This document shows positions 56,808-64,000 of a stretch of 64,000 nucleotides of DNA, in pieces. The notes below the pieces were generated by a model, which saw only the letters and a list, made by a program, of their open reading frames with translations, ran no database searches and had not been told where the DNA came from. Source of the stretch: Vibrio tubiashii (GTDB lineage Bacteria > Pseudomonadota > Gammaproteobacteria > Enterobacterales > Vibrionaceae); NCBI RefSeq assembly GCF_028551255.1, contig NZ_CP117029.1:744001-808000 (forward strand). The letters are read 5' to 3'. The position numbers were made by a program, and so were the translations under genes. Position 1 is the first letter of the stretch. Every line of letters starts with the position of its first letter.

Positions 56808-58463
56808 TTATGCACTATTTGCAGTAGCAATAGTGACGTGATTGGTGAGACTGAGGGGGAAGGCAAGAGTGACGTTCACCCCCCCAGTGTTGCGGTTTTG
56901 AATGCGTATCGCCCCTTCATGAGAACGTATGATACTGTATGAAAAGGTTAACCCAAGGCCCATACCTTGCCCCACTGGCAAGGTAGTAAAGAACGGATCG
57001 TACAGACGCTTCAGGTGCGCGTCGTCGACACCTACACCATTGTCGGCAATCAGGATGATGAGATGATGTTCGTGCATTTGGGCAGAGATGGAGATCTGGC
57101 CTTCGGACGGTTTCGCCATACGCTCACATGACTGAATAGCGTTTTTCAATAGTTCGGTAAACAACTGGCGAAAATCGTCCACGTGTACATGTAACGTAGG
57201 TAAATTGTTTAATGAAGGGCTCAAGGATACGGTCAGGTGCTCTGAAGGCGCCAAACTTTCTAGGCAGTGCTTGAGTAGCTGCTTTAGTAACAGAGGTTCA
57301 CGTTCGCCTTTATCTTGGTTCAGCTGAGTGGCGTAGCGTTGCAGGGCAGTAACGATGGAACGCACTCGATCAACACTCACCATCGCTTCGTTTAGGCTAT
57401 CGCGAAAATCTTCCTCTATACAGTCCACATAATGGGTCTGTTTCCACTGCTGTAGCTGTTGCAAGGCTTTGTCATTGCTGCTGTCGTATAATGCTTCGCT
57501 ACGCTCTATCCAGGCTAGGTAGGTACTCAAGTAGCTCTGGCACATCTGGAGATTACTGCTGACTGCTCCCATCGGGTTGTTGATCTCATGTGCGACTCCG
57601 GCCGCCATAGTACCGATAGAAGCCAACTTTTCTGATTCGACTAATCTTTCTTGAGTGCTTTTTAAGCGCTCGTTGGTATCGGTCAATTGGCGGTTGGCGT
57701 CGGTTAGAGCTTGCGTCCGTTTCTGTACCCGAGTTTCTAAAGAAGCATTGCTATGCTCAAGTTCATTTCGATAACGTTCTGCATTGTGCTCGGACTCTTT
57801 GATCTGCGCCACCATGTTGATAAAGGCACGCGACACCGTAGCTAGTTCATCTTTACTATCTGTATGAATATCAACTTGGCGTGAACCCGCCGCAATGTCA
57901 TCGGCAGCGCGCTTAAGTTCGCTTAAGCGACGGGTAAGATAGGCCCCAAGCACATAGGAAAACAATGCGACTAAGGCCATTTCTCCCAGCACGATCAATG
58001 TGCTCCATTTTTTCGCTGAATCGATGGCCTTATTGAGTGCGGACATATCAAACCCAAGCCATACTTCGCCAAATTTGATACCGGATTCTTCGATCGGGCT
58101 AGACACATCAAAGGTTCCATCCTTCACGCGACTAGATCCCTGCTCTAGCCGACTAGGACTGTAATCACCGGGTAGGTTACCTAAGCTTGACAACAATTGT
58201 CCTTCCTCACCAAACACAGCAACATAGACGATGTCTTTGTTATGTAATAACTCCTGAGTGAAGGACTCCACGGTAGCAAGATCATAAGACAGGACGGCGT
58301 TTTTAACCGTCGAGGCAAATAAATCGGATGTTGATACAGCTCGCTGATCCAATCCGTCAAAGTTGGTTGTTCGCAAGTAATTGAGCGTTAAAGTCAGTAA
58401 AATGGCCAGCAATACTGCTTCTATTAAGGCTATCCCGAGGATGGTCTTCACTCTCAGTGACAT
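56808..58463 (-). CDS. Membrane sensor histidine kinase
   Basis: 551 residues: TM1 (7-29), periplasmic sensor region (about 32-155), TM2 (about 155-178), HAMP (about 178-232), coiled coil, HisKA with H-box [13 protein letters not shown], and HATPase (N box near FTELLKNAIQS, DNGVGV, GQGMGLGL). No receiver domain. The gene starts 9 bp after the PhnD-like binding protein gene, so the binding protein probably presents a ligand to the periplasmic sensor region, as LuxP does for LuxQ (inference). No cognate response regulator is next to it, except the convergent REC-HD-GYP gene. Confidence 0.9.
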   Translation of the reverse strand: MSLRVKTILGIALIEAVLLAILLTLTLNYLRTTNFDGLDQRAVSTSDLFASTVKNAVLSYDLATVESFTQELLHNKDIVYVAVFGEEGQLLSSLGNLPGDYSPSRLEQGSSRVKDGTFDVSSPIEESGIKFGEVWLGFDMSALNKAIDSAKKWSTLIVLGEMALVALFSYVLGAYLTRRLSELKRAADDIAAGSRQVDIHTDSKDELATVSRAFINMVAQIKESEHNAERYRNELEHSNASLETRVQKRTQALTDANRQLTDTNERLKSTQERLVESEKLASIGTMAAGVAHEINNPMGAVSSNLQMCQSYLSTYLAWIERSEALYDSSNDKALQQLQQWKQTHYVDCIEEDFRDSLNEAMVSVDRVRSIVTALQRYATQLNQDKGEREPLLLKQLLKHCLESLAPSEHLTVSLSPSLNNLPTLHVHVDDFRQLFTELLKNAIQSCERMAKPSEGQISISAQMHEHHLIILIADNGVGVDDAHLKRLYDPFFTTLPVGQGMGLGLTFSYSIIRSHEGAIRIQNRNTGGVNVTLAFPLSLTNHVTIATANSA

Positions 58464-58472
58464 GGCGAAAGC

Positions 58473-59288
58473 CTATGGTTCTAGATACTTATCGAGTAAT
58501 GTGATGTTTAAGGCACGGACATCATCCCAATCGCTGTTTTGTGCTTGCTCAACCCCTCTGAACTTGATTCGTTCGAGCAAGGCTTGACCCGCTTCGCTGT
58601 CATTTAGAGCCAGTAGTGCTTGAGTAATATTGTCACTTACGGCTTTGGGTAGTTCGGGGTGGGAGGCAAATGCATGGGGTGTATAACCAGGGGTGCGCCA
58701 TAGGACCTTTAGATTATCGCGTATCGCACTGTCGGTGTTGTTTAGCGTGCGCTCAATACCACCTCCTGCAGGGAAAAAGTCTTTGGCAACATTGATGTAT
58801 ACTGAGTCGTGTGAAGAAACATACTGAGGCGTAAAGTTAATGCCCATGGCCTTGAGCGAGGATCGTGGGATGACACTTGCGGCGAAGGCGGCTGGGGATG
58901 GGAAGACCAAAGTTTTGCCATTTAAGTCTTGCAAATCCTGGATAGGACTGTCGTATTTGGTCACCAAAATGCCGCGAATTTGCTTGTCCTTTTGCTTAGC
59001 AAAGGCTTTGTAGCCGGGATTTTGATGAAATACTGTGTAGTGATAGGGGTTCATGTAAGCAATATCATATTCCCCCTTCAGGACGCGTTGTTCAAACTCA
59101 GGAATGTCTTTAGCGGTGCGAAAGACAATCTTATATCCAGTCTCTTCAGACAAGTGTTTCAAAATAGGACCCCAATTTTTGGCGAGTACGATCGCTGATT
59201 GCTGCGGAACGATACCAAACGTCAGTGTTTGTTCTTGCGCTTGTGCCGGTAAGCTAAGCAGTAGTGCGAGCAATCCGAGTTTCTTCAT
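58473..59288 (-). CDS. PhnD-like periplasmic binding protein
   Basis: 271 residues: signal peptide (1-17, AQA-QE) and a type II periplasmic binding domain of the phosphate/phosphite/phosphonate group (FGIVPQQSA, YDIAYMNPYHY, FPSPAAFAASV, SHDSVYINVAKDFFPAGGG in part). No ABC permease or ATPase is adjacent; instead a sensor kinase gene follows after 9 bp. This suggests a sensory rather than transport role. Ligand unknown. GGGAAG precedes the ATG. Confidence 0.88.
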   Translation of the reverse strand: MKKLGLLALLLSLPAQAQEQTLTFGIVPQQSAIVLAKNWGPILKHLSEETGYKIVFRTAKDIPEFEQRVLKGEYDIAYMNPYHYTVFHQNPGYKAFAKQKDKQIRGILVTKYDSPIQDLQDLNGKTLVFPSPAAFAASVIPRSSLKAMGINFTPQYVSSHDSVYINVAKDFFPAGGGIERTLNNTDSAIRDNLKVLWRTPGYTPHAFASHPELPKAVSDNITQALLALNDSEAGQALLERIKFRGVEQAQNSDWDDVRALNITLLDKYLEP

Positions 59289-59588
59289 GTTCTTCCCTTT
59301 TGAGTAGCCGAGTTATTTAAAGCGTAGCTAAATGGTGGGGCTTTACGAATTTTTTCAGCTTTTCATAACGTTGAAGTGGGTAAGTGGACTAATCCGTCTA
59401 GTTTTGGATATTGAGTGTAGCTTAAATTTAAATGCTTCATTGCCGAAATACATTTGGCATGTTTACAGGCAGTATTCCGGTTTTTTCCGATTTTTTATCT
59501 ATTTGATGCTATACATAGTAACAAGAGGTGTGCCATATGTTACTAGCCCTTTTGTAGCTATATTTAACTCAGCGCTAAGGAGATTGGG
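59289..59588. other. 300-bp divergent region before the H-NOX gene
   Basis: Holds promoters of the PhnD-like gene (minus) and the H-NOX gene (plus) and an 8-bp perfect inverted repeat at 59516-59545. No NorR or NsrR site was recognised with confidence. Confidence 0.5.
59516..59545 (+). promoter_or_regulatory. Inverted repeat TAGTAACA-N14-TGTTACTA upstream of H-NOX
   Basis: Perfect 8-bp arms separated by 14 bases, 43 bp before the H-NOX start and next to a possible TATACA -10. A plausible operator for a dimeric regulator. Confidence 0.45.
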
Positions 59589-60146
59589 ATGCAAGGAGCT
59601 GTGTTTACTGCTTTTTCCGATATGATTGTCGAAAAAATGGGTATGGAAATGCTCGATGAGTTGATAGAGACTACAGAGCCTGAATCAGGTGGTATTTATA
59701 CGGCAGGGGGGAGCTACGCCGATAGTGAGTTGTTTAACATGGTGGGTGTATTGTCAGACAAGACGAATATTCCTGCAGAGGAACTGGTACGGTCTTTTGG
59801 TCACTACTTATTCAAAAAACTTTATGCGAGTTGCCCTACCGACATCTCACAAATCACTGATCTGAAGGCTTTTTTACTCGCGATTGATAGCGTGATTCAC
59901 AAAGAGGTGAAACGACTCTACCCTCAAGCGTATCTGCCTAGGTTTTCCTATGAAGAACAAGAAGATGGACGCCTAGTCATTTACTATAATTCAGGTCGTG
60001 AACTATGTGAACTTGCCGAGGGTTTGATTGTCGGTGCTTCGGAACACTTCAAGCAGCCTATCCACTTGGCTCACCCTGATTGTCTTCATCGTGGCGACAA
60101 GCACTGCAAAATCGTTGTGGCATTTGATACGCAGGAGAATCAATGA
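59589..60146 (+). CDS. H-NOX heme nitric-oxide sensor
   Basis: 185-residue heme NO/oxygen-binding protein. The proximal heme ligand is His104 (AIDSVIHKEV), and the YxSxR motif that binds the heme propionates is Y133-N-S135-G-R137. SGGIYTAGGSYADSELFNMV is the conserved distal side; no distal tyrosine for O2 is apparent, consistent with an NO-selective sensor. A C-terminal Cys/His group (CLHRGDKHC) could bind zinc. Its stop overlaps the start of the kinase gene by 4 bp, a conserved hnoX-hnoK/hqsK arrangement in Shewanella and Vibrio. Confidence 0.93.
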   Translation: MQGAVFTAFSDMIVEKMGMEMLDELIETTEPESGGIYTAGGSYADSELFNMVGVLSDKTNIPAEELVRSFGHYLFKKLYASCPTDISQITDLKAFLLAIDSVIHKEVKRLYPQAYLPRFSYEEQEDGRLVIYYNSGRELCELAEGLIVGASEHFKQPIHLAHPDCLHRGDKHCKIVVAFDTQENQ

Positions 60147-61087
60147 GCGGTCAGGTTAATTATCAGCGAGCCTATGAGCGAGAACGTGCAGCGAGACTTG
60201 AAGCCGAGCGATTGCTTGCGGACAAAACTCGGGATTTATATGACAACGTGATGGTCTTGGAGAAAACACTCGAAGAACTGAAAATCAGTCAGAAGCAACT
60301 TGTTCAGGCTGAGAAGATGGCGTCGATTGGTCAATTAGCTGCGGGGGTAGCGCATGAGATCAATAATCCAGTCGGTTTTTCAATGAGCAATGTTCAAACA
60401 CTAAGCGAATACGTTGCGCAGCTTTTCCAGTTGGATCGGTGGTTTATGACTCAGGCTGAACTACCAGAAGAGATCCGATATAAGTATCAACAACAGCGCC
60501 AAGCACTCTCGATAGATGAGTTACAGGACGATACAAGTGAGTTGATCGAAGAAACTCTAGGGGGGCTTAATCGAGTACGAGATATCGTCGCGAGTTTAAA
60601 ACAAGTTACTCACGTTGGTGGTACTAGGCACGATCTTTGCGATATTAATGAGTGTATTGATCTAGCTCTTAAAGTGGTATGGAGCGAAATAAAATATAAG
60701 ATGGAGGTAGTCAAGCATTTGCTTCCGGAGTTACCGTTGGTTCACGCAGATGGGCAAAGTATCCAACAAATTCTGATTAATATGTTTATAAATGCGGCTC
60801 ATGCATGTGAGGAGAAGGGAGGTGTTCTAACAGTGAGCACCCAGACGCAGGTTTATAAAGGCATTCATGGGATACTCATTAAGGTGAAAGATAACGGGTC
60901 GGGTATTCCCGAGGATATCAAAGAAAAGATTTTTGACCCTTTCTTTACGACCAAAGAGGTTGGTGTAGGGACTGGGTTGGGGCTGTCGGTAACTCATAAT
61001 TTAGTCGAAAAACACGGTGGCCATATTAGCTTGAACAGCAAAGTGGGGCTCGGTACTTGTTTTGGTATTTTCTTCCCGATAAGTTAG
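60143..61087 (+). CDS. H-NOX-associated soluble histidine kinase
   Basis: 314 residues, no membrane segment. An N-terminal coiled coil (about 5-55) leads to HisKA with phospho-acceptor His71 ([13 protein letters not shown]) and HATPase ([26 protein letters not shown]). In known systems NO binding to H-NOX inhibits the kinase, which feeds either a cyclic-di-GMP network (HnoK) or the LuxU quorum-sensing branch (HqsK of Vibrio harveyi). It ends at 61087 without a response regulator following. Translationally coupled to the H-NOX gene by the ATGA overlap. Confidence 0.92.
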   Translation: MSGQVNYQRAYERERAARLEAERLLADKTRDLYDNVMVLEKTLEELKISQKQLVQAEKMASIGQLAAGVAHEINNPVGFSMSNVQTLSEYVAQLFQLDRWFMTQAELPEEIRYKYQQQRQALSIDELQDDTSELIEETLGGLNRVRDIVASLKQVTHVGGTRHDLCDINECIDLALKVVWSEIKYKMEVVKHLLPELPLVHADGQSIQQILINMFINAAHACEEKGGVLTVSTQTQVYKGIHGILIKVKDNGSGIPEDIKEKIFDPFFTTKEVGVGTGLGLSVTHNLVEKHGGHISLNSKVGLGTCFGIFFPIS

Positions 61088-61180
61088 CCGTATTCTGCAT
61101 TTAGTGTGGAGCTATCGAACCTATTCGTTTCGTATGCGTATCGTTGTACTAAGAGCCAAAGTTAGAATGATGAGTCAAAT

Positions 61181-61216
61181 AAGAAAAAGGCGCTAACTCT
61201 ATGAGTTAGCGCCTTT
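61181..61216 (-). terminator. Intrinsic terminator of ssrA
   Basis: Minus strand: 14-bp stem AAAGGCGCTAACTC / GAGTTAGCGCCTTT with a 3-base loop, followed by TTCTTATTTG, 10 bases after the tmRNA CCA end. Confidence 0.92.
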
Positions 61217-61225
61217 CCAAACGTT

Positions 61226-61592
61226 TGGTGGAGCTGGCGGGAGTTGAACCCGCGTCCAAAAACCATTCATCATTGGTACTACATGCTTAGTCGATCTTTA
61301 AATTCACCAAGTACCTGCGAACCGACACGCTAGTAAATGACTATCCTGAATTAGAATTCGCCGTTCATCTCTCAGGCGGGAGAATCCGGGCTAGCGCGTT
61401 TGGGTTTGATCTCTCGTTGGTCCCCGTCTTACGTGCGGAAGCTAGGGCGAGAGAGCTCTGAGCAGGTTATTAAGCTGCTAGTGCGTAGTTTTCGTCGTTT
61501 GCGACTATTTTTTTGCGGCTTTTTACGTGGCCAACCGCCCCACGGCATGCACCTCAGACTGCAAAATTCCTGTCGAATCCTAAATCAGCCCC
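61226..61592 (-). ncRNA. ssrA: Transfer-messenger RNA (tmRNA)
   Basis: One-piece tmRNA that rescues stalled ribosomes. The 5' end GGGGCTGATTTAGGATTCGA and the 3' end with the T-arm GGGTTCAACTCCCGCC and encoded CCA form the tRNA-like domain. The tag frame (61502-61470) encodes ANDENYALAA followed by TAA TAA, identical to the gammaproteobacterial tag. Length about 367 nt. A promoter and a strong terminator frame it, and smpB lies just upstream on the same strand. Confidence 0.97.
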
Positions 61593-61606
61593 AAAGTGTT
61601 CTTCGC

Positions 61607-61634
61607 ATAGTACCAGAAAAGTGTAACCTGTCTA
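61607..61634 (-). promoter_or_regulatory. Probable ssrA promoter
   Basis: Minus strand: TAGACA (61634-61629) and TACTAT (61612-61607) spaced by 16 bp, about 15 bases before the mature tmRNA 5' end. Confidence 0.6.
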
Positions 61635-61659
61635 GACTTGTGCGTTTAAGTGCTCAATA

Positions 61660-62145
61660 TTAGCGCAGTGAACTCTTCATTACGCGCGCTTTTTCGCGAG
61701 CCCAATCTTTTTCTTTAAGATCAGTACGTTTATCGTGCAGCTTCTTACCTTTCGCTACGCCGACTTTCATCTTCACCCAAGAGCGAGACCAGTATAGGGA
61801 GAGGGCCGCAAGTGTCATACCTTCGCGGTTGATTCGACCTAGCAGGTTATCAAGTTCGCGACGGCTCATTAATAATTTACGCACACGAGTAGGGTTCGCC
61901 ACAACGTGTGTCGATGCTTGGTTAAGAGGGGTAATGGTCATGCCACTCACGAAGGCTTCGCCGTCACGCATAAACACGTAGCTTTCTGCGATGTTAGCTT
62001 TGCCTTGACGAAGGGCTTTTACTTCCCAGCCTTGAAGCTCCACACCTGCTTCGATTTCATCGTCGATGAAATACTCGTGGCGAGCTTTCTTATTGACAGC
62101 GATGGTATTGCTACCCGCTTTTTGTTTAGATTTTTTCTTTGCCAT
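61660..62145 (-). CDS. smpB: SsrA-binding protein
   Basis: 161-residue partner of tmRNA that delivers it to stalled ribosomes. OB-fold core with [32 protein letters not shown] (in part; the GWEVK motif) and the basic C-terminal tail [20 protein letters not shown]. Normal length. ssrA follows 68 bp downstream on the same strand with its own promoter, the usual pairing. Confidence 0.97.
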   Translation of the reverse strand: MAKKKSKQKAGSNTIAVNKKARHEYFIDDEIEAGVELQGWEVKALRQGKANIAESYVFMRDGEAFVSGMTITPLNQASTHVVANPTRVRKLLMSRRELDNLLGRINREGMTLAALSLYWSRSWVKMKVGVAKGKKLHDKRTDLKEKDWAREKARVMKSSLR

Positions 62146-62263
62146 AATGGCTGCATTATACGGCTAGGAGTTAAGTTAGGAAATCCCTTTATTTGCGCTG
62201 AGTGCAAATAAAAGTAAAATTGCACCAAGCTTGAAGTTCAAGCAGATGTTACGAGGAGTCAAT

Positions 62264-62707
62264 ATGAAGCAAGTTAGTCGTTCTGCTTTAGTGTCGTTTA
62301 GTGCCCAGCAGATGTTCAATCTAGTGAACGACGTCGCGAGCTACCCTGAGTTTTTACCGGGTTGCTCTGGTTCGCGTGTGATTGAGTCGAGCTCGGATGC
62401 GATGGTGGCTTCTGTTGATGTTGCAAAAGCAGGGATTAGCAAAACGTTTACCACGTCGAATGAGTTGGTTGATGGTGAGGCGATCCTGATGAATTTAGTC
62501 GATGGGCCGTTTAAAACACTTAAAGGTGGATGGTTCTTTACTCCGCTTGATGAGCAGGCGTGTAAAGTTGAGCTTAAGCTTGAGTTTGAGTTTTCAAGCA
62601 AGATGATTGAAATGGCGTTTGGTAAGGTTTTTAATGAACTGACCAGTAATATGGTCAACGCTTTTACGAAGCGCGCAAAACAGGTGTACCCAGCTTATGA
62701 GTATTGA
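62264..62707 (+). CDS. ratA: RatA / COQ10-like START domain protein
   Basis: 147-residue START-domain protein. In Escherichia coli RatA was described as a toxin that inhibits 70S formation; relatives bind ubiquinone (COQ10-like). Motifs: [43 protein letters not shown] (in part). ATG at 62264 has GAGGAG 6 bases upstream. ratB overlaps its end by 11 bp, so they are co-translated. Divergent to smpB, as in enterics. Confidence 0.93.
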   Translation: MKQVSRSALVSFSAQQMFNLVNDVASYPEFLPGCSGSRVIESSSDAMVASVDVAKAGISKTFTTSNELVDGEAILMNLVDGPFKTLKGGWFFTPLDEQACKVELKLEFEFSSKMIEMAFGKVFNELTSNMVNAFTKRAKQVYPAYEY

Positions 62708-63050
62708 GTCTGAAATGATTCATGTTGAAGTCGTCTATGCTCTGCCGCAAGAGCAGCGTGTATTTACGTTAGTGGTTAATCAGTCAATGACCGTCGAAGA
62801 GATCATTGCTCAGTCTGGTGTGCTTGAGTTATACCCTGAGATTGACCTAAAGAAGAATAAGGTCGGCGTATTTAGCCGTAATGTTAAGCTGGATGCTACG
62901 ATCAATGATAAAGACCGCATCGAGATTTATCGTCCACTTCTAGCCGATCCAAAAGAGATCCGCCGCAAGCGAGCCGAGCAAGCCAAAGCCGCAGGCTCTG
63001 CCGATCCGGTCACGGGTGGTAAGAAAAATCCGTTGAGGAAGGAAGGCTAG
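62697..63050 (+). CDS. ratB: RatB / RnfH family ubiquitin-like protein
   Basis: 117-residue protein with a beta-grasp fold ([53 protein letters not shown] in part). Function unknown; formerly called antitoxin of RatA without strong proof. The start at 62697 overlaps ratA by 11 bp; an ATG at 62715 would avoid the overlap and give 111 residues. C-terminal tail is basic. Confidence 0.9.
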   Translation: MSIESEMIHVEVVYALPQEQRVFTLVVNQSMTVEEIIAQSGVLELYPEIDLKKNKVGVFSRNVKLDATINDKDRIEIYRPLLADPKEIRRKRAEQAKAAGSADPVTGGKKNPLRKEG

Positions 63051-63056
63051 ATAGAA

Positions 63057-63180
63057 CGGGCTTCGCCCTATGGACCGCTCCGCTTTTAGATAACGGGATC
63101 GGACTTCGTCCTTCGAGAGGCTGGAACGCTTCGCTCCGAGAGCCGAGACCGGGCTGCGCCCTTTGAGAGGAATGCGGTGC
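63057..63180. repeat. Palindrome-rich interspersed repeat, copy 2
   Basis: Series of short palindromes: CGGGCTTCGCCC, CGGACTTCGTCC, GGAACGCTTCGCTCC and CGGGCTGCGCCC. The first part resembles the element at 33335. A further inverted pair ATTCCCTA...TAGGGAAT follows at about 63203-63228. No coding frame. Confidence 0.6.
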
Positions 63181-63310
63181 TATATACCGTCATTCCCTAG
63201 ACTGACGAAGGAAGAAGTAGGGAATCTCCATACTTCATCGACTTGCTTTAAGAGATCCCCAACTCACTCATTCTTCGTTCTTGAGGATGACAGCTTAATT
63301 TATTGAAATA

Positions 63311-63339
63311 AAAAGGGTTGACACAAAATGCCAACCCTT
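63311..63339 (-). terminator. Probable bamE terminator
   Basis: Minus strand: stem AAGGGTTG / CAACCCTT across 11 bases, followed by TTTTATTT. It lies beyond the 7-bp tandem array, so the array is transcribed as bamE 3' UTR. Confidence 0.65.
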
Positions 63340-63346
63340 AAAACTT

Positions 63347-63444
63347 TTCTCGCTTCTCGCTTCTCGCTTCTCGCTTCTCGCTTCTCGCTTCTCGCTTCTC
63401 GCTTCTCGCTTCTCGCTTCTCGCTTCTCGCTTCTCGCTTCTCGC
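63347..63444. repeat. Tandem array of 14 copies of a 7-bp unit (TTCTCGC)
   Basis: Fourteen perfect copies, 98 bp. The last base of the last copy is the first base of the bamE stop codon (minus strand, 63444-63446). Confidence 0.98.
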
Positions 63445-63803
63445 TAGTTAATACTCTCAAAAAAGTCTTTGCTTGGCGGGAAATCGCCGGCGACATTAAC
63501 GAGTTGACCTTCACCGTTGAAGTCAACGATTAGGTTTTTCTGAATTGAGTCGTTGTGACCTTCGGTATGGTGGTAGATGTAGTACCAAGTATCAGGATAA
63601 CCATTCTCTACGAGCATAGGTGAGCCCATTACATAACGGACTTGCTCTTTCGTCATACCAAACTTTAATTGCTCTACTGCAGATTGCTCTACGTAGTTGC
63701 CTTGGTTGATATCAATGCGGTATACCAACTTTTCTAATAGCGAGCAGCCTGTCAGCATTGTCATAGCGAGTGGTACAGCGATAAGCCACTTTTTTAATTG
63801 CAT
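63444..63803 (-). CDS. bamE: Outer membrane protein assembly factor BamE
   Basis: Small lipoprotein of the BAM complex. Lipobox LTGC with Cys20; conserved [27 protein letters not shown] (in part) and DTWYYIYH. 119 residues with ATG at 63803; the frame stays open to 63833 but the shorter form has the signal peptide at its start. A 98-bp tandem array directly follows its stop. In enterics recN precedes it, and a possible recN end is seen at 63978. Confidence 0.93.
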   Translation of the reverse strand: MQLKKWLIAVPLAMTMLTGCSLLEKLVYRIDINQGNYVEQSAVEQLKFGMTKEQVRYVMGSPMLVENGYPDTWYYIYHHTEGHNDSIQKNLIVDFNGEGQLVNVAGDFPPSKDFFESIN

Positions 63804-63927
63804 ACTTAAATTCTTGTAACTGATAAAAATCAAACTCAGCCGATAATAAACAAGCTAAGCGCTAAAGTAAAAAGCTGAGAGCATTTTGAATTGATTCAGA
63901 CCATGATTTTTGAATTTGGTTGCAAAG

Positions 63928-63966
63928 TCGAGTCAAAATTCTTCATTGAAAGGAACTTTGACTCGA
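63928..63966. other. Inverted repeat between recN end and bamE
   Basis: TCGAGTCAAA (63928-63937) and TTTGACTCGA (63957-63966) pair perfectly across 19 bases. No T-run. It may end the recN transcript or act in the bamE promoter. Confidence 0.4.
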
Positions 63967-63977
63967 AAAAGCGGGGA

Positions 63978-64000
63978 TTAAGCGGCGATAAGCAGCTCTT
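63978..64000 (-). CDS. recN: Possible RecN C terminus (3' end only)
   Basis: Read from the right edge on the minus strand the codons give E-L-L-I-A-A-stop, which resembles the C terminus of RecN (ELLAA), and recN is the normal upstream neighbour of bamE. Only seven codons are visible, so the call rests mainly on gene order. Confidence 0.4.

Noticed and set aside
61226..61260. tRNA gene on the minus strand
   Set aside because: The T-arm and CCA belong to the tmRNA; no anticodon arm is present.
62264..63050. RatA-RatB as a toxin-antitoxin system
   Set aside because: The pair is a conserved chromosomal operon next to smpB; family knowledge does not support a classical toxin-antitoxin pair.
63338..63526. 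Open frame through the 7-bp tandem array on the minus strand
   Set aside because: It is a translation of the repeat, giving a monotonous Arg/Glu/Ala/Lys/Ser peptide; it has no ribosome site and overlaps bamE.

Overview
The window is a chromosomal segment of a gammaproteobacterium, almost certainly a Vibrio. The evidence is the gene order recD / argA / mltA-tcdA-csdE and rlmN-rodZ-ispG-hisS-yfgM-bamB-der, the H-NOX plus partner-kinase pair typical of vibrios and shewanellae, the tmRNA tag ANDENYALAA, and several Vibrio-type hypothetical families. The species cannot be named from the sequence alone. Both ends are cut: recD lacks its N-terminal part at the left edge, and the last codons of what is probably recN sit at the right edge.

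Layout. (1) 1-7.6 kb: recD (partial), argA behind a tandem ARG box, a DUF2850-type protein, mltA, tcdA, csdE, rlmN. (2) 7.9-17.5 kb: the rodZ-ispG-hisS-yfgM-bamB-der block, then an AlaX-like editing protein, a GAF-GGDEF diguanylate cyclase and yfgJ. (3) 17.5-22.2 kb: xseA divergent from guaB-guaA, with PurR-like sites before guaB and between guaB and guaA. (4) 22.5-38 kb: a metabolic and accessory stretch with GH19 chitinase, acetate transporter, alanine/sodium symporter, dadA with a divergent LysR, a pentapeptide-repeat potassium channel, a DUF3581-type protein, O-acetylhomoserine sulfhydrylase, a CBS/CorC membrane protein, a LysR paired with a degenerate MBL protein, and a beta-CASP protein. 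(5) 38-43.6 kb: plsC and an mscS-family channel flank a small accessory locus in which a methyltransferase-HNH fusion converges on, and overlaps, a NERD-zinc-ribbon gene. (6) 44-54.9 kb: secreted subtilase followed by a stand-alone I9-like inhibitor, DUF429 protein, Sua5, L-2-hydroxyglutarate oxidase, M20 amidohydrolase, VOC protein, BCCT transporter, SEL1 protein. (7) 55.3-61.1 kb: a signalling island with a REC-degenerate HD-GYP protein, a membrane histidine kinase beside a PhnD-like binding protein, and H-NOX with its soluble kinase. (8) 61.2-64 kb: ssrA (tmRNA), smpB, ratA, ratB (rnfH), bamE.

How the genes work together. The core blocks cover translation quality control (tmRNA/SmpB, Der, RlmN, HisS, TcdA, Sua5), envelope assembly (BamB, BamE, RodZ, MltA, PlsC), GTP synthesis (GuaB/GuaA) and recombination (RecD, XseA). 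The signalling island is best read as a nitric-oxide/cyclic-di-GMP network by analogy with the HnoX/HnoK systems of Shewanella and Vibrio, though direct wiring to the degenerate HD-GYP protein is inference.

Repetitive DNA is notable. Three short tandem arrays (two with 8-bp units differing by one base, one with 14 copies of a 7-bp unit) lie in convergent gene junctions and run into the stop codon of the minus-strand gene. Two of them lie near related palindromic elements. No CRISPR array, tRNA gene, rRNA gene, insertion sequence or prophage was recognised. The strongest candidate for an undescribed system is the methyltransferase-HNH / NERD-zinc-ribbon pair at 39.2-41.9 kb.
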